Part shown: piece by piece, positions 39,030 to 52,400 of the stretch
Position numbering within the stretch: position 1 is the first letter of the stretch
How the letters are laid out: each line of letters starts with the position of its first letter
Assembly (NCBI RefSeq): GCF_032362555.1
Contig: NC_083530.1
Location: 6,230,001-6,294,000 of the forward strand
DNA from: Amyelois transitella
Taxonomy: Eukaryota > Arthropoda > Insecta > Lepidoptera > Pyralidae
Direction of reading: 5' to 3'
DNA: 64,000 bases
Program-made: the position numbers and the translations under genes
The notes under the pieces: generated by a model
Database searches by the model: none
Told to the model about the DNA's origin: nothing
The model's input: only the letters and a program-made list of their open reading frames with translations

Positions 39030-41212
39030 TCACTTGAAAAACGCGTCGTTATCCTCGTAACATTCTACAGGATTCTTCAATCTCACTAACAAATCGAAAA
39101 CAACATAAATTGGGTCCCACTTCTTATCAAAACTCAATGCTTTCACATTCTTCAAATTAGATATTTTGTCTAAAGCGTATTTATATCTATTGTAAAGATA
39201 TATCCCGTCATTTGTTGCCACATATAGCTTCCCATCAACATCCATAGTCATTAAATTAACAGGGAATTCAGTTACTTCAAACGCCGGCGCACCTGTATCT
39301 AACTTCACTCTATTGACTTTCTTATCCTTAAGGAAGAACAAATTATTATCATCATCCACTATAATGTTATCTGCAAAATCGTAACGCATTTCAGGAACTA
39401 ATTTAACACCGTCCAGATCGAATTTATATACTTTTCTGCGTATATTTGTAAAATATAAATCATCCTTATAATACAGGCTCAGTATTGGTTCAGATATGGG
39501 AAATCTTTCTGGTAAATTTCCATCTGTCACCGCGTACAAACCTTCAGCACAGCCGATATAAATTCTGTTCTTATTATTATCCACAGCTAGGCTTGTGGCG
39601 TTTCGAATTCCCATGAAGAATCCGGCTTGGTGATTGTTCAGATTATAATAACCTGCTCCGCCGTTGTATAGGATACCTCCTTGGTCGTAAATGAAATAAA
39701 CGCTGTTTTCTTTGCTACTGTAAATCATTTGCTTCACTCGGTTCAGTCCCTCCTTCAGTACCTCCATGTTGTAGTATTTGTTGTTGAAGAATGTGCCCCG
39801 ACATTTCTGCGCGGACGCAGCTGTGATCAGCGTCAGGATTAGAAGAAACTTCATGTCCTGGAATTTAAGAGATTTTTATAAGTACGTAAAAAAAATTGTT
39901 GGTAAATACGAAAGTTGGTTTATTACCTCTTCAGTTATATTTATACCTGGAACTTTAGAATGGAACCACTCACTCTCTTTCCCACGGATGTCATAAAAGG
40001 CGACTAATTCTTCTTGTAGGCGATAGGTTACAAACCTGTCACTATTGGAATCTGAATTCCATCATTGTATAAAAAAGCTAAACATGGCGTTTCAGTCTTT
40101 AATTTTCAGACTATTGGTTCTGTTTACCTCGTAAATGTATAAATACGAGATAATATGTATTTATGTATATCAATGGATGGAGACTTTTTTAATCCAGCAC
40201 AATGCTGATATCAAAGGTCATTGCAGGTAAAAATGACCACAAAACATGTAAAGTCATGCATGGTGTCCTCGTGATTTTCGCTCGCACGTTTCAAGGTTCA
40301 CCGAGCACAAATAAATAAACGGTACAACTTAGAGTAAGCATCTGTAGAACGCGCACTTTTGTATATATCTTCTATGAAATGTAAGCATATTTTAATCATG
40401 CCTGTTACACGGAATAGTTGTCAGACATAAATGTGGATCCCATCTTTTGCTGATCCTTTTTATATGCAAGTTAGACTGTAGGTACTCATGTCAATACATT
40501 TCACCAGAACATCGTAGACCTTCGCCTTCAATGTTCCCATTTGGAGTGAAAATTTGTTTAGTTAGTTAACCTTCATTATTCACCATTCCCTTTTCTCTTC
40601 CTTTCATCATATCTTCGCTAGGTTCACAAATTACAATGTTTGGTATTTACTTTTAAGAAACAGAATTAATCAGTACTGCTTACTAAGATGTATGTACTTA
40701 TTGGTATGGTTTACGAAGGTTCTTCAGCTCTAGATAGTATTGAAATGATGCGCGCACTCTATAAACAAAATGTAGGCTATCGGTTGGATCCATGGATCCT
40801 AGATTGCATGAGTCAGGTTATTACACGAAGCGACTTCTACCTGACCTCCGTTACTTTTCCAGGTAAACCTAATTCGTATTGAACCGATCATAGTTACACA
40901 AATCCAGTTGTCTGAATGGCCAGTTTCCTCACCACGTTTTCCCTCACCGTAAGAGCCCGGTTAGTATTCAAACTACTGTAGGTACCTAACTTAAAAAACA
41001 GTCATCAGTACATGGTCAAGGTAGGATTCAAACCTGTGCCTTTCTACGCTTCACGCATTTTAACTGGGCACCTTACCAATTCGACCACTGACGCTCACAG
41101 CACAAATACCTAGCTACTTATTCATACTTAATTAATCAAATTAATTAACCAATCAGGTTTGTCACTAATAATTAAGTATATAAATAATCAATAACACACA
41201 ATAACTTACCAT
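39030..41212 (-). CDS. Ommochrome-binding-protein-like, third paralogue (two exons)
   Basis: Exon 2 (39,857-39,030) encodes a signal MKFLLILTLITAASA, then QKCRG and a six- to seven-strand propeller-like body: EVLKEGLNRVKQMIYSSKEN, SVYFIYDQGG, TSLAVDNNKNRIYIGCAEGL, DNIIVDDDNNLFFLKDKK, YVATNDGIYLYNRYKY, LLVRLKNPVECYED. An acceptor (TTCCAG|GACATGAAG) sits 3 bp before the ATG at 39,854. Upstream on the same strand, AATG|GTAAGTTAT ends a first exon whose ATG (41,212-41,210) is in frame through the splice. The product may therefore begin MDMKFLL (276 residues). Translation from 39,854 gives 274. The 1.35-kb intron holds an S1 and an S3. TTTATT at 39,002-39,007 is a minus-strand AATAAA 23 bp past the stop. 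It is convergent with the cuticle gene. Family role: haemolymph carrier of ommochrome-type pigments. The ligand is not established here. Confidence 0.88.
39955..40165 (+). repeat. S1, partial
   Basis: AATGGAACCACTCACTCTC, GATGTCATAAAAGGCGACTA and a decayed tail ATACGAGATAATATGTATTT. Confidence 0.75.
40166..40769. other. Intron sequence, nothing recognised
   Basis: Within the intron of the third ommochrome-binding-like gene. No repeat end or exon seen. Confidence 0.3.
40770..41100 (-). repeat. S3 tRNA-like SINE, near full length
   Basis: Antisense head GGTAGGATTCAAACCTGTGC (B box GGTTTGAATCC) and CCTTACCAATTCGACCACTG (A-box side). Body blocks CCATGGATCCTAGATTGC and AACCGATCATAGTTACAC. Confidence 0.78.
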
Positions 41213-41262
41213 TGAAGAACGCACACTTGAAAATCACATAATTTCGACGAAAAATAATTCGA

Positions 41263-41293
41263 TCGACACGACTGGCTGAGCGAAAGGTTTATA
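41263..41293 (-). promoter_or_regulatory. Possible core promoter of the third ommochrome-binding-like gene
   Basis: On the minus strand TATAAA (41,293-41,288) is followed by CTCAGCCAGTCGTG. The CAGT initiator-like words fall 15-22 bp from the TATA start, closer than the usual ~30, so the start site is uncertain. The first exon donor is 50-60 bp further on. Confidence 0.35.
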
Positions 41294-41569
41294 GAAACTA
41301 AATCATTGTACGTGTGTACGTTTGTTCGTTTGAATCTCATGACGTAATCAGGTGTGGTCCATTCGATTACTTATTATATAACCGCGGCCGAAAGTGGTTA
41401 TATTTTTAACGTAATGCATATGAGAAGGTTCTTATAACGAAAAGTAAATATTTGTCGTTTTTTCAGTAATAATTTTCACAAATATTGAAAGTCTTTTATC
41501 AAAAGCTTATTCCCGTCAGAGTTCCGGAAATAAGAAATTTGAGGCCCTGTTTACATATTCCTGAAGATA

Positions 41570-41800
41570 TAATCTTTCATCTTCTTCCTAGGGTCAGTCC
41601 CGATAACGTCCTCGCTTCTTTGAAGAGCCCGGAATCCGCCTCTTAGCATGATCCTGATTTGGATTAGTCAGGTTTTTACACGAAGCGGCTCCCGTCTGAC
41701 CTTCGCAACCTTTGTAGACGACGGCAACCCATATTGGATCGATCATGATTGCACATCCTGAATGTGCAGGTTTCCTCGCGATGTTTACCCTCACCGTAAT
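41570..41800 (-). repeat. S3 SINE, head missing
   Basis: GGGTCAGTCCCGATAACGTC, GCATGATCCTGATTTGGATT, GTCTGACCTTCGCAACC and GGATCGATCATGATTGCAC. Confidence 0.72.
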
Positions 41801-42759
41801 AGCGCATCCACATATAGGCTCCTACTAAATATATAAAAATTAAATAATTTGTTTAATTGAAAATATTCTTGAGTGCCTATTTTGTTATAGTGTGAGGGTC
41901 CTAATCTACTGGGAGCACCGCCACTGATCTTCAATAACAAATTGTTCTATATAATTAAATTTTACTTTTATTAATGAATTAATTAATTTTTCAAAAACTA
42001 AACTACGTATACGCGTGAGGACCAGTGCGCAGTAACTGACCACACGCCATTCATTCGTCGCTCTCATACAAAATCGCTGACACATAACAGTCACACTTAC
42101 ATTGCGTCCCTACACACACATGCCCGGCGGCACGGCCGGTTATTCAAGTAGTTATAATCTATCTCTATTCCAACTGCAAAATTAATTACTAACAATAAAT
42201 GGTAGGTACGAGAAAAATATTACTTAGGAGCTCGTGATTTGAAAAAAAAAAACGTTTTTTAAAATAAATTTGTCACCTTGGGTTTCCTCTGTAAGTATAT
42301 TGCAATAAAAAACATTCATAATATTTTTTATATATAGCTGTTATTAAATTCTACATCCAGTCCGACTACTAGCACTTGTCTGGTTTTTCAAAATCAAGTA
42401 TCAAAGATAATAGCATTATAATGAAGTAGTAGTTAGGTAACTACTTTTCTTTCATTCTTGTGGCAATGTTACTGCTTCATGAGCTAATTTCAGCCAATGT
42501 TGAGTAGTTATTAGTAAGTAAGTATTCGTTATAGAATAATATTCCGCATATAATGGTTGAGTAATAATTTGTCTGTACATTGAATACAATACTCATGCTC
42601 GACAACGAATAATCTGTAATCTACGCTTACAAATTATTACTGGAAAAATATAACAGAACAGTACAAAATGAGCAGAAACAATATGACGTTTTGGTTCCCG
42701 CCAAAAAGTTCTCAGATAAACAGTTAAATGTCATTGTCAATGTCGGGTCGGATAAATAA
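41801..42759. other. Intergenic sequence upstream of the sulfatase-like gene
   Basis: AT-rich with a short GC patch (CCCGGCGGCACGGCCGG at ~42,122). No exon assigned. Confidence 0.3.
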
Positions 42760-43072
42760 ATGTTCAAAAGTGAAAGAAATTGTCAGTGATGTCCTGTCCT
42801 GTCAGTTAGTCTTAGTCGGCTTCACTTCATTCATTTGCAGATTGTTGAAGAAAACAAGAAATGGAGTTGTGCCGTTGGTTGTTTATTAAAATTTTCTGCC
42901 GACTGAACTGATAATTGCGATATTAATTTCTAATCAGTGAAAATTTTAATTGAACTCGATCAGTGTAGCCGTAATACTCAAAGGGACGGATGTGCAAGGA
43001 AATTATAAGATTCGTTGTATGGTTTGTGTAAAAATATTTTTAGTAAACAAAATAGATCTTCATTTGTAAGAG
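42760..43072 (+). other. Putative 5' untranslated exon region of the sulfatase-like gene
   Basis: A donor consensus AAGAG|GTATGT (exon end 43,072) precedes the coding exon's acceptor at 43,450. CAGT initiator-like words occur at several places between 42,785 and 42,965, so the start site cannot be fixed. Confidence 0.35.
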
Positions 43073-43339
43073 GTATGTATTTTGCTTTAGATTTCTGTGT
43101 ACCTTGTCTGATCAAATAATTGGTACAAATTGTAGTAATTTATTTAAGTTTTAAGTACCATACGCGCCCAAAATTACAAGTTATATTTTAATTTCTTTAG
43201 AATTAATTGAGTTAAGTGCATTGAATTCTCAGTCAAAACTTTTTATAGAAATTATTTTAAGTAATTATTAACTGCCGGAGATATTATATTTGAAATAATG
43301 AAATTTAATTCATAATTAAAACTTAAAAAGATTGATAAG

Positions 43340-43435
43340 GCAACAAAACAAGTATGCAGGGATAATAGCAACCAGAAAGATGTAGTCTCTGTCTGTCCCT
43401 CGTCAATAGAGGCAACACCATTATGTATTTAAATC
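43340..43435 (+). mobile_element. RTE LINE 3' fragment, old
   Basis: CAAGTATGCAGGGATAATAG, AGAAAGATGTAGTCTCTG and ATAGAGGCAACACC correspond to the RTE 3' end. Confidence 0.6.
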
Positions 43436-43460
43436 TCCATTACTTTCCAGGATTGTAAAG

Positions 43461-46400
43461 ATGGGCACACGGGTCAAACGATGGTATCGTTCTCGAAAAA
43501 ACCAGCTTTTAATAGTGATATTTCTGTTAGGTCTTCTCATGTACACCGTACTTATCAACCACAATACTCAGGAACTAGATTTGGATATAACTAAAAGGTA
43601 AGTGCGATCATAATTAATGTTTTTATATTTAGTATAGCGTAAAGCTTTTTTTTAGCATAGCAATTTTTAATTGTAATGTGATGTGTATTGTGCATGCGTT
43701 GAGGTGGTAGTCTTGTAAGTCAGTCAACAGTATAATTAAGTATGTATATGGAACTGAAAATTCACCAAAAAAATTATTGATAATTTATTAATGTAAAAGC
43801 AGTATGATATTTGAGAAAATTTATAGCTTTCAGTCAATCAATATGCTTATGTTTTTTTTGAAAAATAATATAAATACTACAGCCATATATAGCTACTTAT
43901 ATTTTTGACTGTATTATTAATTTGTATTGTCAGTGTAACTGTTTTCTTTTTACTTTTTTGTGGGTATCTAGACTTAAGTTTAATGACATTCGACAGCAAG
44001 TAATTTCTACTCATGAAGTTAACCAATTTTAGATCAATATGATAGTTTAGTTTCACTTTGTGCAAATGGGAAACCCTGGTTTGTTGAGATATATACACAT
44101 ATCGCCTACGGGGTAGACAGAACTAAAAGTCCTGGAAAACTGAAAGGCTTTACGTTGAGATGGGTCTTAGTAATTGAAACAGGTTTATCAGTATCGGAGA
44201 TGAAGTATTTTTTATATATGTCTAATGTACATTCACATATTTATCAAGATATTCATAAGAACAGTCATTATTTACATAGAAAATTTATTGCATTCTTATC
44301 GCCCATTACTTGTACCTCCTAATTACCGTAACGAGGGTTTTGAGATTCCATTTATTATAGTTTTGCAATTTCCACCGCGTTATATTGCCATAAATATTAA
44401 GTATGTCACTAAACATACTTAATGTATTTGAAACTTTTTTAAACGGAACATTACAATATATTTATTTTTATGTGCAATAAAGAGTTTACAAACAAGCAAA
44501 CAAACATTTTTCTTCTTTAAGATGATTTCGATGAAAATTCGTAAAAGGTGACTAAGAGATAGGCTTATAAACTTGAGATTCTTCTTTAAGGCGATGGGCT
44601 AGCAACCTGTCACTATTTGGATTTATATAATACTAGCTGTGTCCGCGACTTCGTCCGCGTGGAAAAGTTATTTTGGGCATCATTGAAGCCCTCAAGGATG
44701 AATAATTTTCCCCGTTTTTTCACATATTCCATTATTTCTTTGCTCCTTATAGTTTAGTTGCAGCGTGGTGTTATATAGCCTAAAGCTTTCCTTGATAAAT
44801 GGTCTATTTAACGCAAAAAGAATTTTTTAATTCGAACCAGTAGTTCCTGAGATTACCGCGTTCAAACAAACAAACAAAAAAAAAACAAACTGTTCAGCCT
44901 TATAATATTAGTATAGATAAACTCAAGCTAAACAGCATAGGTTGCGGAGGTCAGACGGGAGTCGCTTCGTGTAAAAACCTGACTCACCCAATCCAGGATC
45001 ATAAAGCTCACATCACCACTTGGACTTACGCCAGATTTCTTAGAATATTAGGTCATATTAGGACACAAAAAAGGCCTCTGTTTTTATTAAAATATTAAAT
45101 ACCTACATACTAAACTGTGTCGAGCGACGCTAATTTCAATTAGAGCCGGAACGTCACACTTTGCATGCGTTACAGAATCACAACAATGAGTGAACAATGA
45201 CATACATGTAGTTACCTAATACCGTACAGTAATGTTAAAACATTTGGCGTTTCTCAAGCTGAATGATATAGGTATTTCTTTTAGGAAAGTCATTGAGTAA
45301 ATGTTTTTTATTGATTTATTTAGAACTCACAACTATCATTACTAAAATCTAATATAGGTACATAAAACTCACGCCTCTTTCCCGGAGGGGTAGGCAGAGA
45401 CTACCTCTTTCCACTTGCCACGATCCCTGCATACTTCCTTTGCTTCATCCACATTCATAACTCTCTTCATGCAAGCTCGGCGGTTTCGGGCACTTTTGAC
45501 CTGACCCTTCACCAGGACGTCCTTAATTTGATCAAGATATGTTCGTCTAGGTCTTCCCACCCCGACCTTTCCCTCCACACTCTCCTTGTATATCTGCTTA
45601 GTCAACCTGTTTTCATTCATCCTCTCCACATGACCGAACCATCTCAACATACCCTTTTCTATTCCTGTAACTACATCTTCATTCACATCACAACATTCCC
45701 TTATCACGCTGTTCCTTATCCGGTCACTCAATTTCACACCCAACATACTCCTTAACGCTCTCATTTCCACTGCATTTATTCTGCTTTCGTGCTTCTTTTG
45801 CCATACCCAACTTTCACTCCCATACATTAATGTCATACTAATATAGGTATAGTTATTTTATCTTTCTCAGGAAGAAATTTACGTATAAAGTTTGTTAAAA
45901 ATTTATTATTTAAACAGACTTAGACCTCGGAGTCCAAAACCATTAGTTAATATTGGAAATATATAGTACCTAAACATTTGCAAAGGAATGTTAAAAAGAA
46001 TTTCCCGAAATTCCCACCGGGACAGAAAGTAACGCGATTTTTTCCCACATACATACATACCAGTAACCGCCCAAAACAATTAACAATAAACAATGTGGAT
46101 TTGATTGTATCTACACCAGATGCGGCTGGCTATCAGTAACATCATTAACGTTATCCAATATAAACATGGTCATCTTATCCGCACTATTAATAAAGAGAAA
46201 AGATTTGTATTTCTGTATATTTAAGAATAAACAGGTAACAAATAAACTAAGGAACAAAGATGGTCATATAAGGGTATTTTTTATCCTAAATAAAACCGGG
46301 AAATGCTATTTGATTATAAACATCGTTAATTCGGCATGATTGTTTCTAAGATTTTGCGAGATTCCCACGGTAGCGGAAAAAACGGGTCATTGGTCATTGT

Positions 46401-49400
46401 GCGAACGAATTTGCAGACAAAAGTTATCTAAAGCACGCCTAAGCTTGAAGGAGTATCCACTGGAAAGAACATAAGTATCATATACCTTCATCCAGAAAAA
46501 AAAATGCTGTTTACGTAGGATTACATATATAAGTGTATAGGCTATTCTATGTGGCCCGCTGTATATTCATCGCAACATTCACGAAAATAGCATAAATTTT
46601 TTTTGGGTTTAAATACTACATCTTAAAAAATTTGCGAAATTAAAAAAAAGTGCAAATTAATAGCCTCGTCCTCAGTACTCATAGCATCGTGTGTGCGAAA
46701 TTTTATATTGTCTAGTCGATAAAGTGTGAAAAGAGGATAAACCGACAAACATACTTTCCGATTTAACTATGTATATTGTATGTACATTTGTAACAATACT
46801 AATATAATGAACAGCAAACTCAGGTTACTAATTACAAAAAAAGCAGAATAAAAAATAAAAAATTAAAATCTACTTCGAAGAAGTACACTAAAAAGTTAAA
46901 AATAATTGAAAATTAATTTAGTAATACTTCGGTTCGTAACCGACCTATTTACATAAATTTTTGGAGTCGGTGTTTGCTAAAATATTAATATTTTTAGCTT
47001 ATATATTTAATATTTTGAAGTCGGTTTTATATATTTTTTAATTGATCCTTTTGGGTATGATTAAATTACTTATGCTTAACATCCGTTCTCTTTCTTTCTT
47101 TCAGCTTGTATTCTAATTTTTAGTTATTTTAAGAAGTTCATTTATCCTATACTTGTTTTGTTTGCTATATTATCTGTTCTTAAAATAACCTTTTTCACAT
47201 GCTTTTTCTGTCTTAGCACTTGTGTGTAGCCTGACATTGATTGCACTCTGTGTAGACCCGCTTCTGTGAGGCGTTTTGTATTAACGGTGGAGACGACCAG
47301 ACCATACAAACTGCTTATTAATGACAGGTGGGTGTAATAACTATCAGACCTAACACAGACATGGATCCAAATAGATACGGCGAGAGATTATCCAGTTATA
47401 TTGTTTCATTTTGAATGTGTACTGAGTCCGATTAGGGCGTTTGCGATAATTACTTTTAGCAGATGCTGTAACTTGATCTAGATGACGTGTCTCTGTCAAA
47501 TGACATTTGCTATCATCCTAATTAAAAAATGAAAAAAATTCTGGCCTATTGAGCAATTACATTTGATGAAATGCTTTTGTGCTGTAGGATTTATGGTGTG
47601 AGGTATTTCGAAAAACCCTTATTGAGCTGTATCAGAAAATCTTTGTCGTCAAAAACAAAACTAGTAAGAAAACCAACACTTACAACTTCGTTCTACGGTC
47701 TTCTGCCGTTATAAGTTGTGAGGTCCATATAATACCAATAGATAAAAAAAAAACAATGTATCTCACGAGTTATACATATACACATCAAATTGCTCGCACT
47801 CTATCGATATTAAATAAAAAAAAAATTACATTTTAAATATTTTTTATGCAGATTAGTGAAATGGCGTTATCTATTTCGATCTATGGCTGTGGCACTCATA
47901 TAAATCTAAAAGTGACCAATGTGAATCTCAATTCTATCATTAAGCCAAATAGCTGAACGTGGCCTTTCAGTCTTTTCAAGACTGTTGGCTCTGTCTACCC
48001 CGTAAGGGATATAGACGTGATGTTATGTATGTATGTATGTATAAGTGACCAAGATTTCTGTATTGTTATACTAATAAGGAAATTCCGAAATTATTTTTAA
48101 TCTTTACGACTTTTCCTTGTATTAACGTAATGAATACACATCTCAATTTAATAGTCTTATGTATGTATTTTTATTTTGTCAAAAAATGCTTAATATGGGA
48201 ATAATTTGTGCATGTAAAATGTGTGGTGTCTGATTTTATTTATTTGAAAAAAAAAATTGCGTTTGGATGGAATTTTATAAAGTTTTGTCTGAGTGACCAT
48301 AAGTAAGTTTCGACAAGTGAAGCGATTAAACAAAACGGGCTCGAGAGACAGTGTTCCCGCGGGAAAAGCGGGAATTCTCCCGGGAACATGCGAAGACGAG
48401 AGAGATTCCGTTGTTATGCTTTATGTTAATGCATAATTTTACCTTTTTTTCAGAAACTCCATTCTTGCGTGAGTATTTTTTTTATTTATTTATTCATTTT
48501 GTGTTGCCATTCGCATGAGTTAAATTTAGAAAAAAATAGTTGAAATTGCTATGATATTTTTAAGTAGATGAAATTAGTGCATTGAAAGCATGTAAAGTCG
48601 TTATAATTATGGTAAGTTATAACATACGTTTATGTCTTTAACACATTGTCGACTATTAATTTATATGTGTCGTTGTTTATTGCTATAAAAAAAAAGATTT
48701 TAATATTTGTTTTGTGTTACGTATAACCTGAAAAACTTGTGGGCCGATTTTGATAAAATTTTCGCTGTTGATAGGCCAACTTTTGTCTTTGCTATACTGT
48801 TGGCTCTGTCTATCCCGTAAGTGATAAAGACTTGATTATATTTAGGTATGTATGTAACCTTTATTTAATGGATATTTCTAGAAGAGCATTGCCGGTTAAA
48901 AGCTAGTAAAATTATAAGGCAAGCCTAATGCCAGCATATAGCAACAAGTAAGATTCAGTATAGCCTAGCTGCGTGACATTTGTTTTACATCAGATAAGAT
49001 AAGAGAATTATAATATGACTCTGATAACACACACGAATCTTACATCTTAAATTAATGAGTTAAGCCATTAGATGCTATATAACGTATTATGTTACTGTAC
49101 TCAGTATGCTGACTTGATAAAAAAATTGCCTGAAATTCAAATTAGTCACGTCTATATCCCTTGCGGGTAGACAAAGTCAACAGTCGTGAAAAGATTAAAA
49201 GGCGACGTTCATGGCTAAATGATAAAATTGAGATTCAAAGGAATAGGACCACTCCATCTCTTTCCCATGGATGTCGTTAAAGGCGACTAAGGGGTAGGCT
49301 TATAAACTAGCTGGGCTAGCAACCTGTCACTATTTGGATCTCAATTCCATCATTAAGCCGAGCAGCTGAACGTGGCCATTCAGTCTTTTCGGGACTATTG

Positions 49401-52400
49401 GCCGTAAGGGATATAGACGTGACTTTATGTATGTATGTAAGTGTAGAAATTTTAATTGAGAACACACATACATACATAATATGTATGTGTGTTCTCAATT
49501 AAAATTTCTACGCAATAAAGATATTACAAACAAACAAACAAACGTTCCCATCCCACGTCTCCAGGTACATTGAGCACAAACTGGAGGAACAGCTGAAGCT
49601 GGACAAGGGCACGGGGTGTCAGATGCCCGAGCTGGACCCCTTCGCGGCGGAGGTCACGCAGTTCGACCGGGACCTGCCGCGGGTCACGTGCGACGGTCAA
49701 GATTGGGTCAAGTGTTATGTATGTTGGTAGAATAAATCACTACATAGTATAAAACAAAGTCGCTATTTTAGTCTGTTTGTCTGTATGCTTAAATCTTTAA
49801 AATTACGCAACGGATTTTGATGCGGTTTTTTGTAACAGGTAGAGTGATTCAAGAAGAAGGTTTTTATGTATAATAACATTTATAATTTTGCACCCGTGCG
49901 AAGCCGGGGTGGGTCGCTAGTATAAATATATAGGGGACAAATTACACAGATTGAGTTAGCCTCGAAGTAAGTTCGAGACTTGTGTTACGAGATACTAACT
50001 CAACGATACTATATTTTATAATAAATAAGTATATAGATAAACATCCAAGACCCAGGCCAATCAGAAAAAGTTCTTTTCTCATCATACCCTGGCCGGGATT
50101 CGAACCCGAGACCTCCGGTGTCACAGACAAGCGTACTACCGCTGCAGTAAAAATGTACTAGAATATATTTTTCCTGTGTATATTACGTCATTATATTTAA
50201 CAGGGTGTACAGAGCCAATGGTTTTGTAATTAGCGAAAGATTTTTTAGCGAGATTATGGCTTTGGTAATGATGTCATTGAGATCCAAATTGTGTCGAAGT
50301 AACTAAGTTCGAGACTTGTGTTACGAGATTCTAACTCAGCGCTACTAATTCAACGAAAGATCGTTTCTCGTCAAGCCCTGACCGGGATTTGAACCCTGAA
50401 CCTCAGATGTCACAGACAAGCGCACTACCGCTACGCCACAGAGGTCATAGTAACGGGTTGTTTTGACTGCTTCAATAAGCGTCGGAAGAGAAGCAATTGC
50501 CACATGGCTATATATTATCACAGCTACCAAACCCTCATAAAAATATATATATGTAGGTATATACATATAGCCAAGTCTATATACCTTGCCGAGGCAGACA
50601 GAGCCTTGTAAAAACTGAGAGACATCGTTTAATTGTATAACTTTATGATGGAATCGAGATTTAAATAGTGACAGGTTACTAGCCCATCGCTTACAAGAGT
50701 AATCGCAAATTTATAATCTTTTTCATTAAAACAACTGCGTTACTTATTTCCTCACGAGTTCTCCCTCACCGTAAGAGAATCGGTTTGTATTCAAACTAAT
50801 GTAGGTACATCTAAAATAGTCATTGGTACATGGCCGAGGTGGGATTCTAACCTGTGACTTGCGCCACACGTTAAACCGATTTCGCCACCGACGCTTAAAA
50901 TATAAGCGCTATTACAAGTCCGATATCATGCCGTGTGGTTCCCGGCACCAATTGAAAAAAGAATAGGACCACTCCATTTCTCTCCCATGGATGTCGTAAA
51001 AGGCGTCTAAGGGATAGGCTTACAAACTTGGGATTCTTTTTTAGGCGATGGGCTAGCAACCCGTCACTATTTGAATCTCAATTCTATCTTAAAGCCAAAT
51101 AGCTGAACATAGCCTATCAGTCTTTACAAGACTGTTGGCTCTGTCTACCCCGCAAGGGATATAGACGTGACTATATGTATGTATGTATGTATCATTCCGA
51201 ATGTATGTATGTATAATTCCGGTCAATCGTTTCCTTCAGCTCTCAGAATGCCGCGTGACCGCCCCCATCCTGGCCCGTTACGGCAACGTGACGTGCACGT
51301 ACCGGGATATTCTCTACGTGTCCGACGACGTGTACCACATCGGGGCCGCGACCGCGACGCGCGGGGACTCTGTCTACCCGCTGCGGGAGAGCGACTTCGC
51401 TAAGGTCTCGTGCGTTGAGGAGAACGGTCGGCTGTGAGTTGTCCGCTTTTTTTACTTATTGACTGACTGACTGACTAAAATTAATGTTGTATTCGGAAAC
51501 AATGCGCCTCTCCAGACTATCTCGATTTATATTTACAGTAATTGAGTGGATGACCTGTGAAGAGGTAACAAAAAAAAACAAATAACTGTATGTAACATAC
51601 AAATCCCTTGCAGAGTAGACAGAGTCAACAGTCTTCAAAAGATTGAAAGGCCACGTTCAGCTGTTTGGTTTAATCATTGAATTGAGATTCAAATAGTGAC
51701 ATGTTACTCGCCTATCGCCTAAAAGAAGAATCCCAAGTTTATAAATGTCGCTTTTTACGACATCCATTGGAAACAGATGGAGTTGTCCTAAGTTATTTTT
51801 TCTACAAATGCCGGGAACCACACGGCGCATAGTAGTAAAAAACCGATTATTTCTTACTCTTATCTCCAGTTGTTGTTATGCCGTGTGGTTCCCGGCACCA
51901 ATAAAAAAAAAAGAATAGGACCACTCCATCTCGTTCCCATGGATGTCGTAAAAGGCGACTAAGGGTTTGGCTTATAAACTTGGCATTCTTCTTTTAGGCG
52001 ATGGGCTAGCAACTGCTGTCACTATTCGAATCTCAATTCTATCATTAAGCCAAATAGCTGAACGTGGCCTATTAGTCTTTTCAAGACTGTCGGCTCTGTC
52101 TACCCTGCAAGGGATAAAGACGTGATCATATACATACATACATAAAATCACGCCTCTTTCCCGGAGGGGTAGGCAGAGACTACCTCTTTCCACTTGCCAC
52201 GATCTCTGCACACTTCCTTCGCTTCATCCACATTCATAACTCTCTTCATGCAAGCTCGGCGGTTTCGGGTACTCTCGACCTGACCTTTTGACGTGATCAT
52301 ATGTATGTAATCGCACCTTTAGAATAATAGAGACCTTATCCAAAAAAGGTAGTTTTAGGAAAACCGAAACCGATCTCAAACCGAACGCACATTGGGTGAT

